Shown: positions 7,751-18,136, numbered from the stretch's first letter. The stretch: 43,185 bases of DNA from Mesorhizobium sp. L2C084A000 (GCF_000502875.1 NZ_AYWX01000002.1:95511-138695), one strand, 5' to 3'. The notes: generated by a model not told the origin, from the sequence alone. Numbers and translations are program-made.

Positions 7751-9025
7751 CTATGCTACCCTGGTCTCGCGCTTTGCGGACGCATGGTAGGCCAGGTACT
7801 TGCGCTGCGTGGAGATATGGTCTGCCACATGCTGTGCGTCGTGCCAGACGCCCCAGATGAAGCTCGACCCCCGCCGCGATTGCCACGGCAGGCCCAGGAA
7901 ATAGATCCCCGGCTCGGTCGACACGCCGCGCTGGTGCTTCGGCTTGCCCTTTTCGTCAAACACATCGACTTTCAGCCAGTTGTAATCGACGGTGAATCCC
8001 GTTGCCCAGATGATCGAACCTATCCCGGCTTCCGCCAGGTTCAGCTCGAGAATGGGATCAGTCATGCATCGAGGGTCCGGTCCGATCTCGCGGGCCGCGG
8101 GCTCCTCGGGAAGGTCGAGGCCGTTGCGAGCGACATAGGCGTCGGCCTCGTCCAGCACCGACATGTAGTTCGCATCGCCGCGCGCGATATTTTTAGCCAG
8201 ATCCGGAGCGAAGGTCATGACCCCTTCCTTGTAGGATTCCGTCCGGCCAACCAGCGTCATCCCTTGCGCGGCAAGACGCCGGAAGTCGATCGTCTGGCCG
8301 CCCCGCGCGCCGCTCACCGCGATGGTGACGTGTTCGGTGCCAGGCGCCGGCGCTTGGGCGTCCCATTTGCCCAAAACCCCCAGCCACCAGCAGAAGTCAC
8401 GCTCGCGATAGGCCCGCGGCGGCCGATCATGCGGCCCGACCGAGAGGTAGACGCGCCGTCCCGCGCGCTGGAGTTCGTCGGCGATCTGCACCCCCGAGGA
8501 CCCGGAGCCGACCACCAGCACCGCACCTTCGGGCAACTGGCCCGGATTGCGATAGGCGCTGGAATGGATCTGCATCGCTCCGGCATCCCCGGGGACAACC
8601 GCCGGAATGACCGGATGCTGGAAAGCCCCGGTAGCGGCAACCACGCTCCTGGCCTCGATCACGCCATCCGAGGTTTCGACCCGGAAGCCGGGACGGCCGA
8701 CAAGCCTTTCCACGCTCCTGACCTCCACGCCGCAGCGGATGGGGGCAGCGATCATGCCGGCGTAAGCGACAAAATAGTCGGCGACCTTCTCCTTGCCGAC
8801 AAAGGCGTCGGGACCGGCGTCCGGAAATTCCATGCCGGGAAAACGATCATGCCAGGCGGGACCATTGGCAACCAGCGAGTCCCATCTTTCGGTACGCCAG
8901 CGTTCGGCGATGCGGCTCCGCTCGAGCACGAGATGCGGCACCCCGCACTTGCTCAGATGCTCGCTCATGGCCAGCCCCGCCTGGCCGCCGCCAACAACAA
9001 GCGTGTCTACCGTTTCGACTGGCAT
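7751..9025 (-). CDS. FAD-dependent monooxygenase / flavoprotein oxidoreductase (class B-like)
   Basis: A 424-aa protein with an N-terminal FAD Rossmann motif (VVGGGQAGLAMSEHL, about 9-24), a second NAD(P)H Rossmann motif (VVGSGSSGVQIADEL, mid-protein) and an ATGF motif near the C-terminus, as in class B flavin monooxygenases and the CzcO-like group. It should hydroxylate a small substrate using O2 and NAD(P)H. It is first in the FMO-Rid-DUF1028-ALDH run and follows the Liv-type transporter by about 200 nt. If the pathway is for histamine, it would be a candidate for imidazoleacetate monooxygenation, but family membership alone does not fix the substrate. Confidence 0.8.
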   Translation of the reverse strand: MPVETVDTLVVGGGQAGLAMSEHLSKCGVPHLVLERSRIAERWRTERWDSLVANGPAWHDRFPGMEFPDAGPDAFVGKEKVADYFVAYAGMIAAPIRCGVEVRSVERLVGRPGFRVETSDGVIEARSVVAATGAFQHPVIPAVVPGDAGAMQIHSSAYRNPGQLPEGAVLVVGSGSSGVQIADELQRAGRRVYLSVGPHDRPPRAYRERDFCWWLGVLGKWDAQAPAPGTEHVTIAVSGARGGQTIDFRRLAAQGMTLVGRTESYKEGVMTFAPDLAKNIARGDANYMSVLDEADAYVARNGLDLPEEPAAREIGPDPRCMTDPILELNLAEAGIGSIIWATGFTVDYNWLKVDVFDEKGKPKHQRGVSTEPGIYFLGLPWQSRRGSSFIWGVWHDAQHVADHISTQRKYLAYHASAKRETRVA

Positions 9026-9228
9026 TTAAGCGGCCCTTTCTGGCTCTCCCCGGGAGTGTCTGCGCATGCGGCGGAGATCTGATCGTTGGTTTACTGGAGG
9101 CACCGGGCAGCGAAAATTATGATTTCATGTGGCAGTGGTTAGCTTGTCCCTAAATGCCGGGAAGCATGGCCGAAGATGTGGAGCGCGGGGCGTGGATCAT
9201 CACCGTCGAGACAGAAGAAACGGACGGC

Positions 9229-9930
9229 TCAGAGATAAAGGCTTCTGGCCGCCTTGGACGATAGCAACTCCTTTGCCGGCCCCTCCTGGGCGACCTTACC
9301 CTTGACCAGCACATAGCCGCGATCGGCGATGCCCAGCCCCATTTCGGCATTCTGTTCGATCAACAGGATGGTCGTGCCTTGGCGATGGATCTCCCTTGTA
9401 ATCTCGAAATACTCGCCGATGAGTTTTGGCGAGAGACCGAGCGACGGCTCGTCCATGATCACCAGTCTGGGTTCGCCGATCAGGGCGCGCGCCAGCGCCA
9501 CCATCGCCTGTTCGCCGCCGGACAGCGTGCCGGCGACTTGGCGCAAACGCTCATGGATGCGCGGGAACAGCTTGCACATCTTGTCCAGTTGCACCGCGAA
9601 ATTGGGTCCCCTGCCCGACACCGCGTCATAGCCCAGGCGCAAATTCTCCATCACGGTCAGGCCGGGGAACAGCCGGCGCCCTTCAGGAATGAGGCCGACG
9701 CCGAGCGACGCGAGGTTTTCCGTGCCGAGCGTCGCCATGTCCCTGCCCATCACCTCGACCTTGCCGCGCTGCGCCCGCACGACGCCGCAGACGGTCATGA
9801 AGGTTGTCGTCTTGCCGGCGCCGTTCGGCCCCAGCAGGCAGACCAGTTCGCCGGGACGCACGCTCATCGCCACGCCGCGCAGCATCGGCACCGCGCCATA
9901 GGAAGTATCGACATCCCTGAGCTCAAGCAT
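9229..9930 (-). CDS. Branched-chain amino acid-type ABC transporter ATP-binding protein (LivF-like)
   Basis: A 233-aa ABC ATPase: Walker A GPNGAGKT (34-41), signature LSGGEQ (136-141), Walker B RLVIMDEPSLGLSP (about 155-168) and H-loop region further on. LivF-type subunits couple ATP hydrolysis to amino acid, amide or urea uptake. The start MLELRDVDTSYG overlaps the LivG-like stop by 8 nt. Last gene of the transporter operon and next to the monooxygenase operon, so the imported substrate is probably the compound degraded by the neighbouring enzymes. Confidence 0.9.
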   Translation of the reverse strand: MLELRDVDTSYGAVPMLRGVAMSVRPGELVCLLGPNGAGKTTTFMTVCGVVRAQRGKVEVMGRDMATLGTENLASLGVGLIPEGRRLFPGLTVMENLRLGYDAVSGRGPNFAVQLDKMCKLFPRIHERLRQVAGTLSGGEQAMVALARALIGEPRLVIMDEPSLGLSPKLIGEYFEITREIHRQGTTILLIEQNAEMGLGIADRGYVLVKGKVAQEGPAKELLSSKAARSLYL

Positions 9931-10708
9931 GGGCGACCGCCTTCCCGAGATAGGCTTCCTGGACGCGCGGCTCAGCGCGCACCGCCGCGAAGTCGCCCTC
10001 GGCGATCTTGCTGCCATAGTCGATGCAGGTGACATGCTGCGGGAACGCTTCGACCACCCGCATGTCGTGCTCGATCAGGATCACCGACAGAGCAGGGTTT
10101 TGTACGCGCAGCCGCGTGATGTCGGCCACCAGTGCGTCGGTTTCCATGTCGTCCATGCCGACCGAAGGTTCGTCGAGCAGCAAGAGCTTGGGCTGTGATG
10201 CGAGCGCGCGGGCAATTTCCAGCCGCCGCCTGTCGGCTTGGGCCAGCGTGCCCGCTGGCCGGTAGCGTTGTTCGAACAGGTCGCCGGAGCCGAGCTTGAG
10301 CAGGGTTTCGGCCTTTTCCACGCAGGCCGCCATCTCACGGCGCGACGCGCCGGGCCGAAACAGCGCGGTCAGCACGCCGGTCCTGGTGCGGGTGTGCATG
10401 CCGATGATTACGTTGTCGAGGACGCTGAGGTCGGAGAACAGACGCGACGACTGGAATGTGCGGGCGATGCCGCGGTCGACAACTTCGTAGGACGGGCGGT
10501 CGGTGATCTCGGCGCCGTCGAAGGTCACGCGACCGGAGGTTGGCCGGTAGACGCCGGTCACGACATTGAACAGCGTCGACTTGCCGGCGCCGTTCGGGCC
10601 GATGACGGCGAGCACCGCGCCCTTGTCGATCGACAGGCTGACATCGTTGAGCGCGACCAGGCCGCCGAAGCGCATCGTCAAATTCTCGACCTTGAGAAGC
10701 GCGCTCAC
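9923..10708 (-). CDS. Branched-chain amino acid-type ABC transporter ATP-binding protein (LivG-like), atypical signature motif
   Basis: A 261-aa LivG-type ATPase starting at GTG (VSALLKVENLTMRFGG), the GTG overlapping the TGA of the permease gene. Walker A GPNGAGKST is at 37-45 and Walker B LLLLDEPSVGM is present. The ABC signature, usually LSGGQ or L(P/S)YGxQ, reads LAQADRRRLEIARAL and so lacks the invariant Gly-Gln pair; the rest of the helix is normal. Whether this lowers ATPase activity or is tolerated because the LivF partner has an intact LSGGEQ is open. The open frame extends far upstream (to 11701) but that part is antisense to normal permease coding. Confidence 0.88.
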   Translation of the reverse strand: MSALLKVENLTMRFGGLVALNDVSLSIDKGAVLAVIGPNGAGKSTLFNVVTGVYRPTSGRVTFDGAEITDRPSYEVVDRGIARTFQSSRLFSDLSVLDNVIIGMHTRTRTGVLTALFRPGASRREMAACVEKAETLLKLGSGDLFEQRYRPAGTLAQADRRRLEIARALASQPKLLLLDEPSVGMDDMETDALVADITRLRVQNPALSVILIEHDMRVVEAFPQHVTCIDYGSKIAEGDFAAVRAEPRVQEAYLGKAVAHA

Positions 10709-11880
10709 GGCTCGCCTCCGTAGCGCCGCATGCGTTGCGGGAACAGACCTTGCGGCCGGATCATCAGGAAGCCGATGATGACGACGCCGAAGAACAGCAG
10801 GCGGTAGTCGGCGAACGCGCGCAATTTCTCCGGCAGGATGGTCAGCAGGAACGCACCGACGATGACACCGAAAATATTGTCCATGCCGCCGACGATGACC
10901 ATGGTCATGATGGTGACGGAGACCAGGAAGGTGAAATTGTCGGGAGAAATGTAGGACACGTAGAAGGCGTAGATCGTGCCGGCAAAAGCGGCGAGAAAGG
11001 CATCGACCGCGAAGGCCAGCACCTTGAACCACGCCACGTTGATGCCTTGCGCCTTGGCGGCGATCTCGTCGGCGCGCAGCGCGTTCCAGGCCAACCCGAT
11101 GCGCGAGCCGTGCAGCCGGTGCGCGGTGACGATGGCGACGACGACCAATGCAGCCGACAGATAATAGAAGTTCGCCTGGCTCGGCAGCTTCCAGCCGAAG
11201 ATCACCAGCGGATCGGCAAAGGAATGGCCGAACAGGCTGGGCGCCGGAATGCCTACCAGTCCGTTCGGTCCGCCGGTCCAACTGAAATTGTTCAGCAATT
11301 GCTGGACCACGACACCGAAGGCGATGGTGACAAGCGCCAGATAAGTGTCGCGCGTGCGCATCGACGGGATGCCGATGATGAAACCGAACAAGGTCGCGGC
11401 CAGTGCCGCGACCGGCAACGTCAGCCAGAAGCTGACGCCGAAATTGATCGCCAGCAGCGCCGACACGTAGGCGCCGATGCCGTAGGAAGCGCCGGTGGCG
11501 AAGTTCGGGATGTTGGCGCTGCCGAGCTGGAAATTGAGCGCCAGCGCCAGCACGGCATAGAGCTCGGCGACGATCAGCAGATGAAGGATATAGGTGTTCG
11601 AACCGACGAAGAACGGAAAGGCCAGGACGATGACGGCCGCAGTGATCATCGCCACGAGCGGAACCCGGGCAAAGCTCGCCAACGCATAGTCGGCGATCCA
11701 CGGCAGCCTCTCCAGCAGATAGAAACCGAGGCCGAGCAAGGCCAGCAGGCCGACTACCTGCCAGCCGCCGTCGACTCTGAGGATGAGGTACAGGAACGCT
11801 GCCCCGATGATTTGCGAGGCGATGGCGAAGACCGTGGCCGCAGCTATGCCCGGCACGTCGGGTGAAGCACGACCCTGCAT
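10705..11880 (-). CDS. Branched-chain amino acid-type ABC transporter permease (LivM-like)
   Basis: A 391-aa integral membrane protein, start MQGRASPDVPG, 1 nt after the LivH-like stop. Three or so hydrophobic N-terminal segments precede the LivM core, which holds the family stretch LNFQLGSANIPNFATGASYG (typical form: LGxxGxxSxGHAAFxxxGAY) and many further membrane segments ending IGFLMIRPQGLFPQRMRR. It forms the inner-membrane pore with the LivH-like subunit. The FATGASYGIGAY stretch is less usual than GHAAFFGIGAY. The long N-terminal extension is common in LivM relatives. Confidence 0.88.
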   Translation of the reverse strand: MQGRASPDVPGIAAATVFAIASQIIGAAFLYLILRVDGGWQVVGLLALLGLGFYLLERLPWIADYALASFARVPLVAMITAAVIVLAFPFFVGSNTYILHLLIVAELYAVLALALNFQLGSANIPNFATGASYGIGAYVSALLAINFGVSFWLTLPVAALAATLFGFIIGIPSMRTRDTYLALVTIAFGVVVQQLLNNFSWTGGPNGLVGIPAPSLFGHSFADPLVIFGWKLPSQANFYYLSAALVVVAIVTAHRLHGSRIGLAWNALRADEIAAKAQGINVAWFKVLAFAVDAFLAAFAGTIYAFYVSYISPDNFTFLVSVTIMTMVIVGGMDNIFGVIVGAFLLTILPEKLRAFADYRLLFFGVVIIGFLMIRPQGLFPQRMRRYGGEP

Positions 11881-11881
11881 G

Positions 11882-12799
11882 CTAGACTTTCTCCATGACG
11901 GTGCGCCCAAGCAGGCCGGCGGGGCGGAAGATGAGCACGGCGATGACCAGCAGGAAGACGAAGACCAGCCGGTAGGAAGCGCCGTCCGGCACGAATGTCT
12001 GCGCCAGCACTTCGATGCCGGCAATGATCAGTCCGCCCAATATGGCGCCCGGCATCGAGCCGAGGCCGCCGATCACCGCGGCTGAAAAGCCGAGCAGGCC
12101 GGCCATGACGCCGAAGTCGAACCGTGTCACGCCGGCATAGCTTGCGAACAAAAGTCCGGCGATGGCGCCGATAGCCGAGGCAATGAAGAATGTCGCACGG
12201 AAGACGCGTGCATCGCGGATGCCCATCATGCGCGCTACGACCCGGTCCTCCGAGGCCGCCCGGATGCGCAGTCCGAGCGGGGTCATGCGCAGGAAGACAA
12301 ACAGCATGGCAACCAGCGCGACGGTCAGCACCACCACCAGCAGCGCGAACCAACTGATGGCAACGCCGGAGATTTCGAAAGCCATGCCCGACACCAGGCG
12401 CGGGAAGGCATGCGGGTTCGATCCCTGCGGATAGAGATGGCGGATCAGCTCGCGGATGACGATGCCGAGCGCCACCGTCGCCACCAGCGCCATCATGGCG
12501 GGCGCATCGCGGAAGCGCCTGATGACCACCTTGTCGAGCAGGACGCCGATTAAACCGACGGCGAGCACGGCGACCGGAACCGCAAGCACCAGCCAGGCGG
12601 GCCCCGAGGCGCCAAGAGCGGTCGCCAGCGCCTGGGCAAGCGCCAGCGTGATGAACGGCGCCGTCATCGCGACATCGCCATGCGAGAAATGAATGACGTT
12701 CAAGACACCGAAGATCAGGCTGAATCCGATCGCCAGCAAGGCATAGATGCAGCCAAGGGTTATCCAGTTCACCAGTTGCTGGACAAGCAGTTCCGCCAT
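11882..12799 (-). CDS. Branched-chain amino acid-type ABC transporter permease (LivH-like)
   Basis: A 305-aa membrane protein beginning MAELLVQQLVNWITLGCIYA with the LivH hallmark ALLAIGFSLIFGVLNVIHFS near the N-terminus, about eight hydrophobic segments and a C-terminal LIFRPAGLLGR. It is the first gene of the minus-strand transporter operon LivHMGF and is divergent from the binding-protein gene at 12993. The order H-M-G-F is standard, but the binding protein being on the opposite strand is less so. The start at MAELL avoids a 25-residue charged extension. Confidence 0.9.
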   Translation of the reverse strand: MAELLVQQLVNWITLGCIYALLAIGFSLIFGVLNVIHFSHGDVAMTAPFITLALAQALATALGASGPAWLVLAVPVAVLAVGLIGVLLDKVVIRRFRDAPAMMALVATVALGIVIRELIRHLYPQGSNPHAFPRLVSGMAFEISGVAISWFALLVVVLTVALVAMLFVFLRMTPLGLRIRAASEDRVVARMMGIRDARVFRATFFIASAIGAIAGLLFASYAGVTRFDFGVMAGLLGFSAAVIGGLGSMPGAILGGLIIAGIEVLAQTFVPDGASYRLVFVFLLVIAVLIFRPAGLLGRTVMEKV

Positions 12800-12992
12800 G
12801 CGGTCCGTCTCTCGATTGAAGCCGACAGGTATCAACCGCCATCCCGGGCGGACAGAACGAATCTCCGAACTCACGAGTCACAATTTCCGAATTTCGTCAC
12901 TGAATACGCGCCCGTACACTGATGATCAGCCGACGATCACGATCGGCCGGGTCGCTACGACGGCGGCAGATAATTCTGTTTGAGGTGGAACC

Positions 12993-14123
12993 ATGCAAAA
13001 CAGGCGCAGTGCGCTTATCCGCGTATCGTCAATTCTGGCCGGCTCTCTGTTTGCCATCGCCCTGGGCGCCGCCCAGGCGCAGGCCGACCAGATCAAGCTC
13101 GGCTTCATCGGGCCGCTCTCCGGCGGCAACGCCCAGCAGGGCCTCGGCGCCCGCAACGGCTTCCTGCTCGCCATCGAGCAGGCCAATGCCAGCGGCTACC
13201 CGCACCAGGTGGAAGGCGTCGTGCTCGATGACGCCTCCGATCCGGCCGTCGGCGTTTCGGCGGCGCAGAAGCTGGTCAACGATCCCGCAATGGTCGCGGC
13301 AACGGGGCATTGGAACAGCTCGGTCGCGCTGGCGACGATCCCGGTCTTCAACCGCTCGCAGATGCCGTTCATCGTCTGGGGCGCGGTCAGCCCGAAGATC
13401 ACCGAACAGAACTTCCCGAACGTGACCCGCGTGACGCCGACGCTGGTCAACGAGAACAAGCCGCTGGCCGAAGCCATCGCCAAGCAAGGCAAGATCAAGA
13501 AGATCGCCATCATCTCCGACACCACCGACTACGGTGCGGCCAACACCAAATGGTTCGGCGATTTCTTCAAGGCGGCCGGCGGCGAGGTCGTTTCTTCGGA
13601 TGCCGCGGCTGTCGGCACGACCGATTTCCGCGCCATGCTGACTACCGCGAAGGCAGCGTCGCCCGACGCGGTCTATTTCGGCGGCGTCGTCACCGAAGCA
13701 GCGCTGGTGCGCAGCCAGATGGCCGACCTCGGCATGGGCAATCTGCCGATGTACGGAATTTCAGGCATCTACGACCCGAAATTCATCGAGATCGCGGGAG
13801 CTGCAGCCGAGGGCACTATCGCCGGAACTCCGGCCGTCCAGTCGAACCCCAAGCTGGAGGAATTCAACAAGGCCTATGAAACCAAGGCTTATCCCGATCC
13901 TGCCGGCTCCTATGCGAAATATGCCTACGAGGCGACGCAGATCCTGCTTCAGGTCATCAAGGAAAAAGGCCTCGACGACAAGGAAGCGCTGAGCAAGGCC
14001 ATTCGTGACATCCACCACGACGGCATTCTGGGAGACGTCTCGTTCGATGCCAACGGACAGACCAACATGGCCATCGACATCGACATGTTCGTCGTCCGCA
14101 GCGGCAAATGGGAGAAGATGTAA
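12993..14123 (+). CDS. Amino acid/amide ABC transporter periplasmic binding protein (LivK-like)
   Basis: A 376-aa type I periplasmic binding protein (Peripla_BP_6) with a Sec signal peptide (about 1-30, basic start then ILAGSLFAIALGAAQAQA) and mature start ADQIKLGFIGPLSGG. The later VNENKPLAEAIAKQGKIKKI and TTDYGAANTKWFGDFFKAAG segments are typical. AGGTGG just before the ATG is a good ribosome site. It is divergent from the LivHMGF-like operon, whose cognate binding protein it very probably is, since no other is present. A 16-bp hairpin follows the stop. Ligand not identifiable from sequence. Confidence 0.9.
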   Translation: MQNRRSALIRVSSILAGSLFAIALGAAQAQADQIKLGFIGPLSGGNAQQGLGARNGFLLAIEQANASGYPHQVEGVVLDDASDPAVGVSAAQKLVNDPAMVAATGHWNSSVALATIPVFNRSQMPFIVWGAVSPKITEQNFPNVTRVTPTLVNENKPLAEAIAKQGKIKKIAIISDTTDYGAANTKWFGDFFKAAGGEVVSSDAAAVGTTDFRAMLTTAKAASPDAVYFGGVVTEAALVRSQMADLGMGNLPMYGISGIYDPKFIEIAGAAAEGTIAGTPAVQSNPKLEEFNKAYETKAYPDPAGSYAKYAYEATQILLQVIKEKGLDDKEALSKAIRDIHHDGILGDVSFDANGQTNMAIDIDMFVVRSGKWEKM

Positions 14124-14128
14124 CTACC

Positions 14129-14170
14129 TGATCGACGCCGCGCCCGTTCTCCGTGGCGCGGCGTCGATCA
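14129..14170 (+). terminator. 16-bp perfect hairpin after binding-protein gene
   Basis: A perfect 16-bp stem (14129-14144 with 14155-14170) around a 10-nt loop, 5 nt after the binding-protein stop and 46 nt before the next gene. It is followed by CCTTCATC rather than a clean T-run, so it is a terminator-like or 3'-stabilising hairpin that separates the Liv and Pot systems. Confidence 0.6.
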
Positions 14171-14216
14171 CCTTCATCACCGAGCTCGCAAAAAGTCCTG
14201 ACCGGAGCGCCTGACC

Positions 14217-15307
<1,091 letters not shown>

Positions 15308-15311
<4 letters not shown>

Positions 15312-16207
15312 AGGCACCCACAAAAACTCCTGACTGGAATGTCCTCGGCCTGCTGCCGGCCCATCTCATCATGCTGCTGACGCTGATCATCCCGATCGGT
15401 ATCATCATCGTGGTGTCGTTCTCGACGCGCGGACCTTACGGCGGGTTCGAATATGTGTTCACCACCGCGCCCTACAAGCAGCTGCTGTTCAACGAAGGCT
15501 GGACCGGCGAGCTGGAGTTCAATCCGCAATATCTCATCGTCGTTGCCAGGACGCTGGTCCTGTCGGCCGTGACAACATCGATCTGCCTGCTTCTGAGCTT
15601 CCCGGTCGCCTATTTCATCGCGCTGCAGCGGCCGGCGATCAAAGTGCTGCTGATCTATCTCGTCACGCTGCCATTCTGGGTTTCAATGATCGTGCGCGTC
15701 TATTCCTGGATCATCATCCTTGGCAAGGATGGTGTCGTCGAAAAGACCCTTCGCGGTCTCGGCCTCGTCGACAACATGGACTCGCTGCTGTTCGGCAACA
15801 CCGCCATGCTGCTCGGTCTCGTCTACAGCTACATTCCGCTGATGATCCTGCCGATCTTCGCCTCGATCGAAAAGCTCGACCCTGCGCTCATCGAGGCGTC
15901 GCATGATCTCTATGGCAACCGCCTCACCACATTGCGCCGCGTTATCCTACCCCTCACCCGGCCCGGCATGATCGCCGGCGCGATCCTGGTGTTCGTTCCA
16001 AGCCTCGGCGCGGTCCTGGAGCCGACCCTGCTCGGCGGCGGCAAGACCATGATGATGGGCAATCTCATCCAGCTGCAGTTCGGTGGCGCCCGCAACTGGC
16101 CGCTCGGCGCCGCCATCGCCATCGTGCTGATGGCCGCGGTCATGGTCTTCCTGATTTTCCAGGGTCTGCGCTCGATGCGCACCGAAGGCCTGGAGCGTGC
16201 GGCATGA
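15308..16207 (+). CDS. Polyamine-type ABC transporter permease (PotB-like)
   Basis: A 299-aa inner-membrane permease with about six hydrophobic segments and the EAA-type loop ALIEASHDLYGNRLTTLRRV, which contacts the ATPase. A large periplasmic loop follows the first segment, as in PotB/PotH. Translationally coupled at both ends: ATGA overlaps with the upstream ATPase and with the downstream permease. Confidence 0.9.
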
Positions 16208-16992
16208 ACGCGGACGATGATGTCAGGCGCTATCCGGGCTTCGGTCTCTTCAGCGCGATCTTCTTCGCCTATCTCTATTTGCCCATCGCCGTCGTGGTGT
16301 TCTACTCTTTCAATGCGAACCGGATCGTCTCCAATTGGGGCGGCTTCTCATTGCACTGGTACGCCACCGCTTTGTCCAACGCGAACCTGATGACGGCGGT
16401 GAAGACCTCCCTGCTCGTTGCCGCGGTCGCTACAGTCGCCTCGACGCTTGTCGCGTTGATGGCGGCATTGGTACTGGTGCGCGGCCGCGATGTCCGGTTC
16501 CGCCGGATCTCCGAAGCGGTGGTGAACCTGCCGCTGCTCCTGCCCGAAATCGTCGTTGCTGTCGCCGTCCTGATCCTCTTCTCCGAGATCGGGCTCGCCA
16601 ACGGAATGGTGAAGCTGATGATCGCCCACACCACTTTCTGCATCCCGTTCGCCTTCCTGCCGATACGCGCCCGCCTACAAGGGATGGACCTCGATCTGGA
16701 GGAAGCGGCCCGCGATCTCTATGCCACCGGCTGGGTCGCCTTTCGTTGCGTCACGCTGCCGCTCATCCTGCCCGGTGTGTTCGCCGGCGCCATGCTCGCC
16801 TTCGTCATCTCGATGGATGATTTCATCACCAGCAACCTGTTGAATTCCGGCGGCGCCACCACGCTGCCGGTCTACATTTTCTCGCTGATCAAGCAGGGCG
16901 TGTCGCCGCAGCTCAACGCAATCTCGACCTTGATCATGATTGTTTCGGTGGTGCTGGCGACCGTGGCCTTCCTGCTTCAGCGACGGCAGTAG
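16204..16992 (+). CDS. Polyamine-type ABC transporter permease (PotC-like)
   Basis: A 262-aa permease with about six membrane segments and an EAA loop (DLEEAARDLYATGWVAFRCV), partner of the PotB-like subunit. The segment VISMDDFITSNLLNSGGATT is diagnostic for the PotC/PotI group. It ends the ATPase-permease-permease trio; the binding-protein gene follows after 104 nt containing its own ribosome site and possibly a promoter. Confidence 0.9.
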   Translation: MNADDDVRRYPGFGLFSAIFFAYLYLPIAVVVFYSFNANRIVSNWGGFSLHWYATALSNANLMTAVKTSLLVAAVATVASTLVALMAALVLVRGRDVRFRRISEAVVNLPLLLPEIVVAVAVLILFSEIGLANGMVKLMIAHTTFCIPFAFLPIRARLQGMDLDLEEAARDLYATGWVAFRCVTLPLILPGVFAGAMLAFVISMDDFITSNLLNSGGATTLPVYIFSLIKQGVSPQLNAISTLIMIVSVVLATVAFLLQRRQ

Positions 16993-17096
16993 CAGCGGCG
17001 TAGTTTTTCCTAATCAAGGCGTCGGGCAAATCGAATTTATCGAACCCGACGGTTTGTTATCGTCGCCCTTGGGAGAACAACAAACAGGGGAATGAC

Positions 17097-18128
17097 ATGA
17101 CGACTAAAATTGCAGCGCTCGCCATGGCCGGTGCCATGAGCCTCGCCTTTAGCGTGCCCGCTCTCGCCGAGGGCAGCCTGGCCATCTACGCATGGGCGGA
17201 TTCCATCTCGCCCGAGATGGTCACGAAATTCGAGAAGGAAACCGGCATAAAGGTCACGGTCGACGCCTTCTCATCCAACGAGGACCTGCTGACCAAGCTG
17301 CAGGCCGGCTCGTCGGGCTACGACATCGTCACGCCTTCGCAGCACTTCGTGAAGATCATGATCGATAGTGGGCTGCTCGAGGATTTCGGCGCCAGCTCGA
17401 TGGCGGCCTACAGCCAAGTCCTGCCGGACTGGCAGAAACCGTGGTGGGATGCGACAGGCAATCATTCGATCCCGCTCGCCTTCGGCAATGCCGGCTACAC
17501 CGTCAACCGCGACCTCTACAAAGGCCCGGTCGACAGCTGGAAGACCTATTTCGAGCCACCGGCGGAGCTGCGCGGCAAGATCGCCAGCCTGGCGCAGCCC
17601 GACGAAGTCATTCCGGCAGCGGAAAACTATCTCGGCATCAAATATTGCAGCGAAGACCCGCAGGAGATGAAGCGCGTGCTCGACCTCTTGCTGGCGCAGA
17701 AGCCATTCGTGGCGGCCTATTCCAGCGACAACATCGAAAACCGCATCGGCAGCGGCGAGGTTGCCGCCCATTTCTGGTGGGACGGCAACACCATGAGGCT
17801 TCGCCGCAACGACAAGGCCAATGTCGAATACGCGATGCCGAAAGAAGGTCTGGTCGGCTGGCTGGATTCCTATGTCGTGCCGAAGGGCGCGGCCAATATC
17901 GAGAACGCCAAGAAGTTCATCGATTTCATGACCCAGATCGACAACGCGACGGCGCAGTACAATTATTACGGCCACTCTTCGCCGGTGAAGATCGACGAGA
18001 GCAAGGCGCTCTACAACAAGGAGAACGCTCCGGAGCTGTTCCCGACCGTTCCCGTCAAGATGGGCCAGGCCTGCTCGCCGGCGGCGCAGGAACTCGTCAC
18101 CAAGGTCTGGACGCAGCTTCTGCAATGA
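17097..18128 (+). CDS. Polyamine-type ABC transporter periplasmic binding protein (PotD/PotF-like)
   Basis: A 343-aa binding protein with a signal peptide of about 24 residues (MTTKIAALAMAGAMSLAFSV, cleavage near ALA-E) and the PotD-type mature start GSLAIYAWADSISPEMVTKF. The FSSNEDLLTKLQAGSSGYDI stretch is a clear family motif. AGGGGAATGAC precedes the ATG. It is the partner of the PotABC-like genes upstream. The aromatic and acidic residues that clamp polyamines cannot be checked without alignment, so ligand is open. A strong hairpin follows the stop. Confidence 0.9.
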   Translation: MTTKIAALAMAGAMSLAFSVPALAEGSLAIYAWADSISPEMVTKFEKETGIKVTVDAFSSNEDLLTKLQAGSSGYDIVTPSQHFVKIMIDSGLLEDFGASSMAAYSQVLPDWQKPWWDATGNHSIPLAFGNAGYTVNRDLYKGPVDSWKTYFEPPAELRGKIASLAQPDEVIPAAENYLGIKYCSEDPQEMKRVLDLLLAQKPFVAAYSSDNIENRIGSGEVAAHFWWDGNTMRLRRNDKANVEYAMPKEGLVGWLDSYVVPKGAANIENAKKFIDFMTQIDNATAQYNYYGHSSPVKIDESKALYNKENAPELFPTVPVKMGQACSPAAQELVTKVWTQLLQ

Positions 18129-18136
18129 GCCGCTCA

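Noticed and set aside
10709..11701. Long upstream extension of the LivG-like frame
   Set aside because: It runs out of frame through the LivM permease gene; the GTG at 10708 overlapping the permease stop gives the normal LivG N-terminus.
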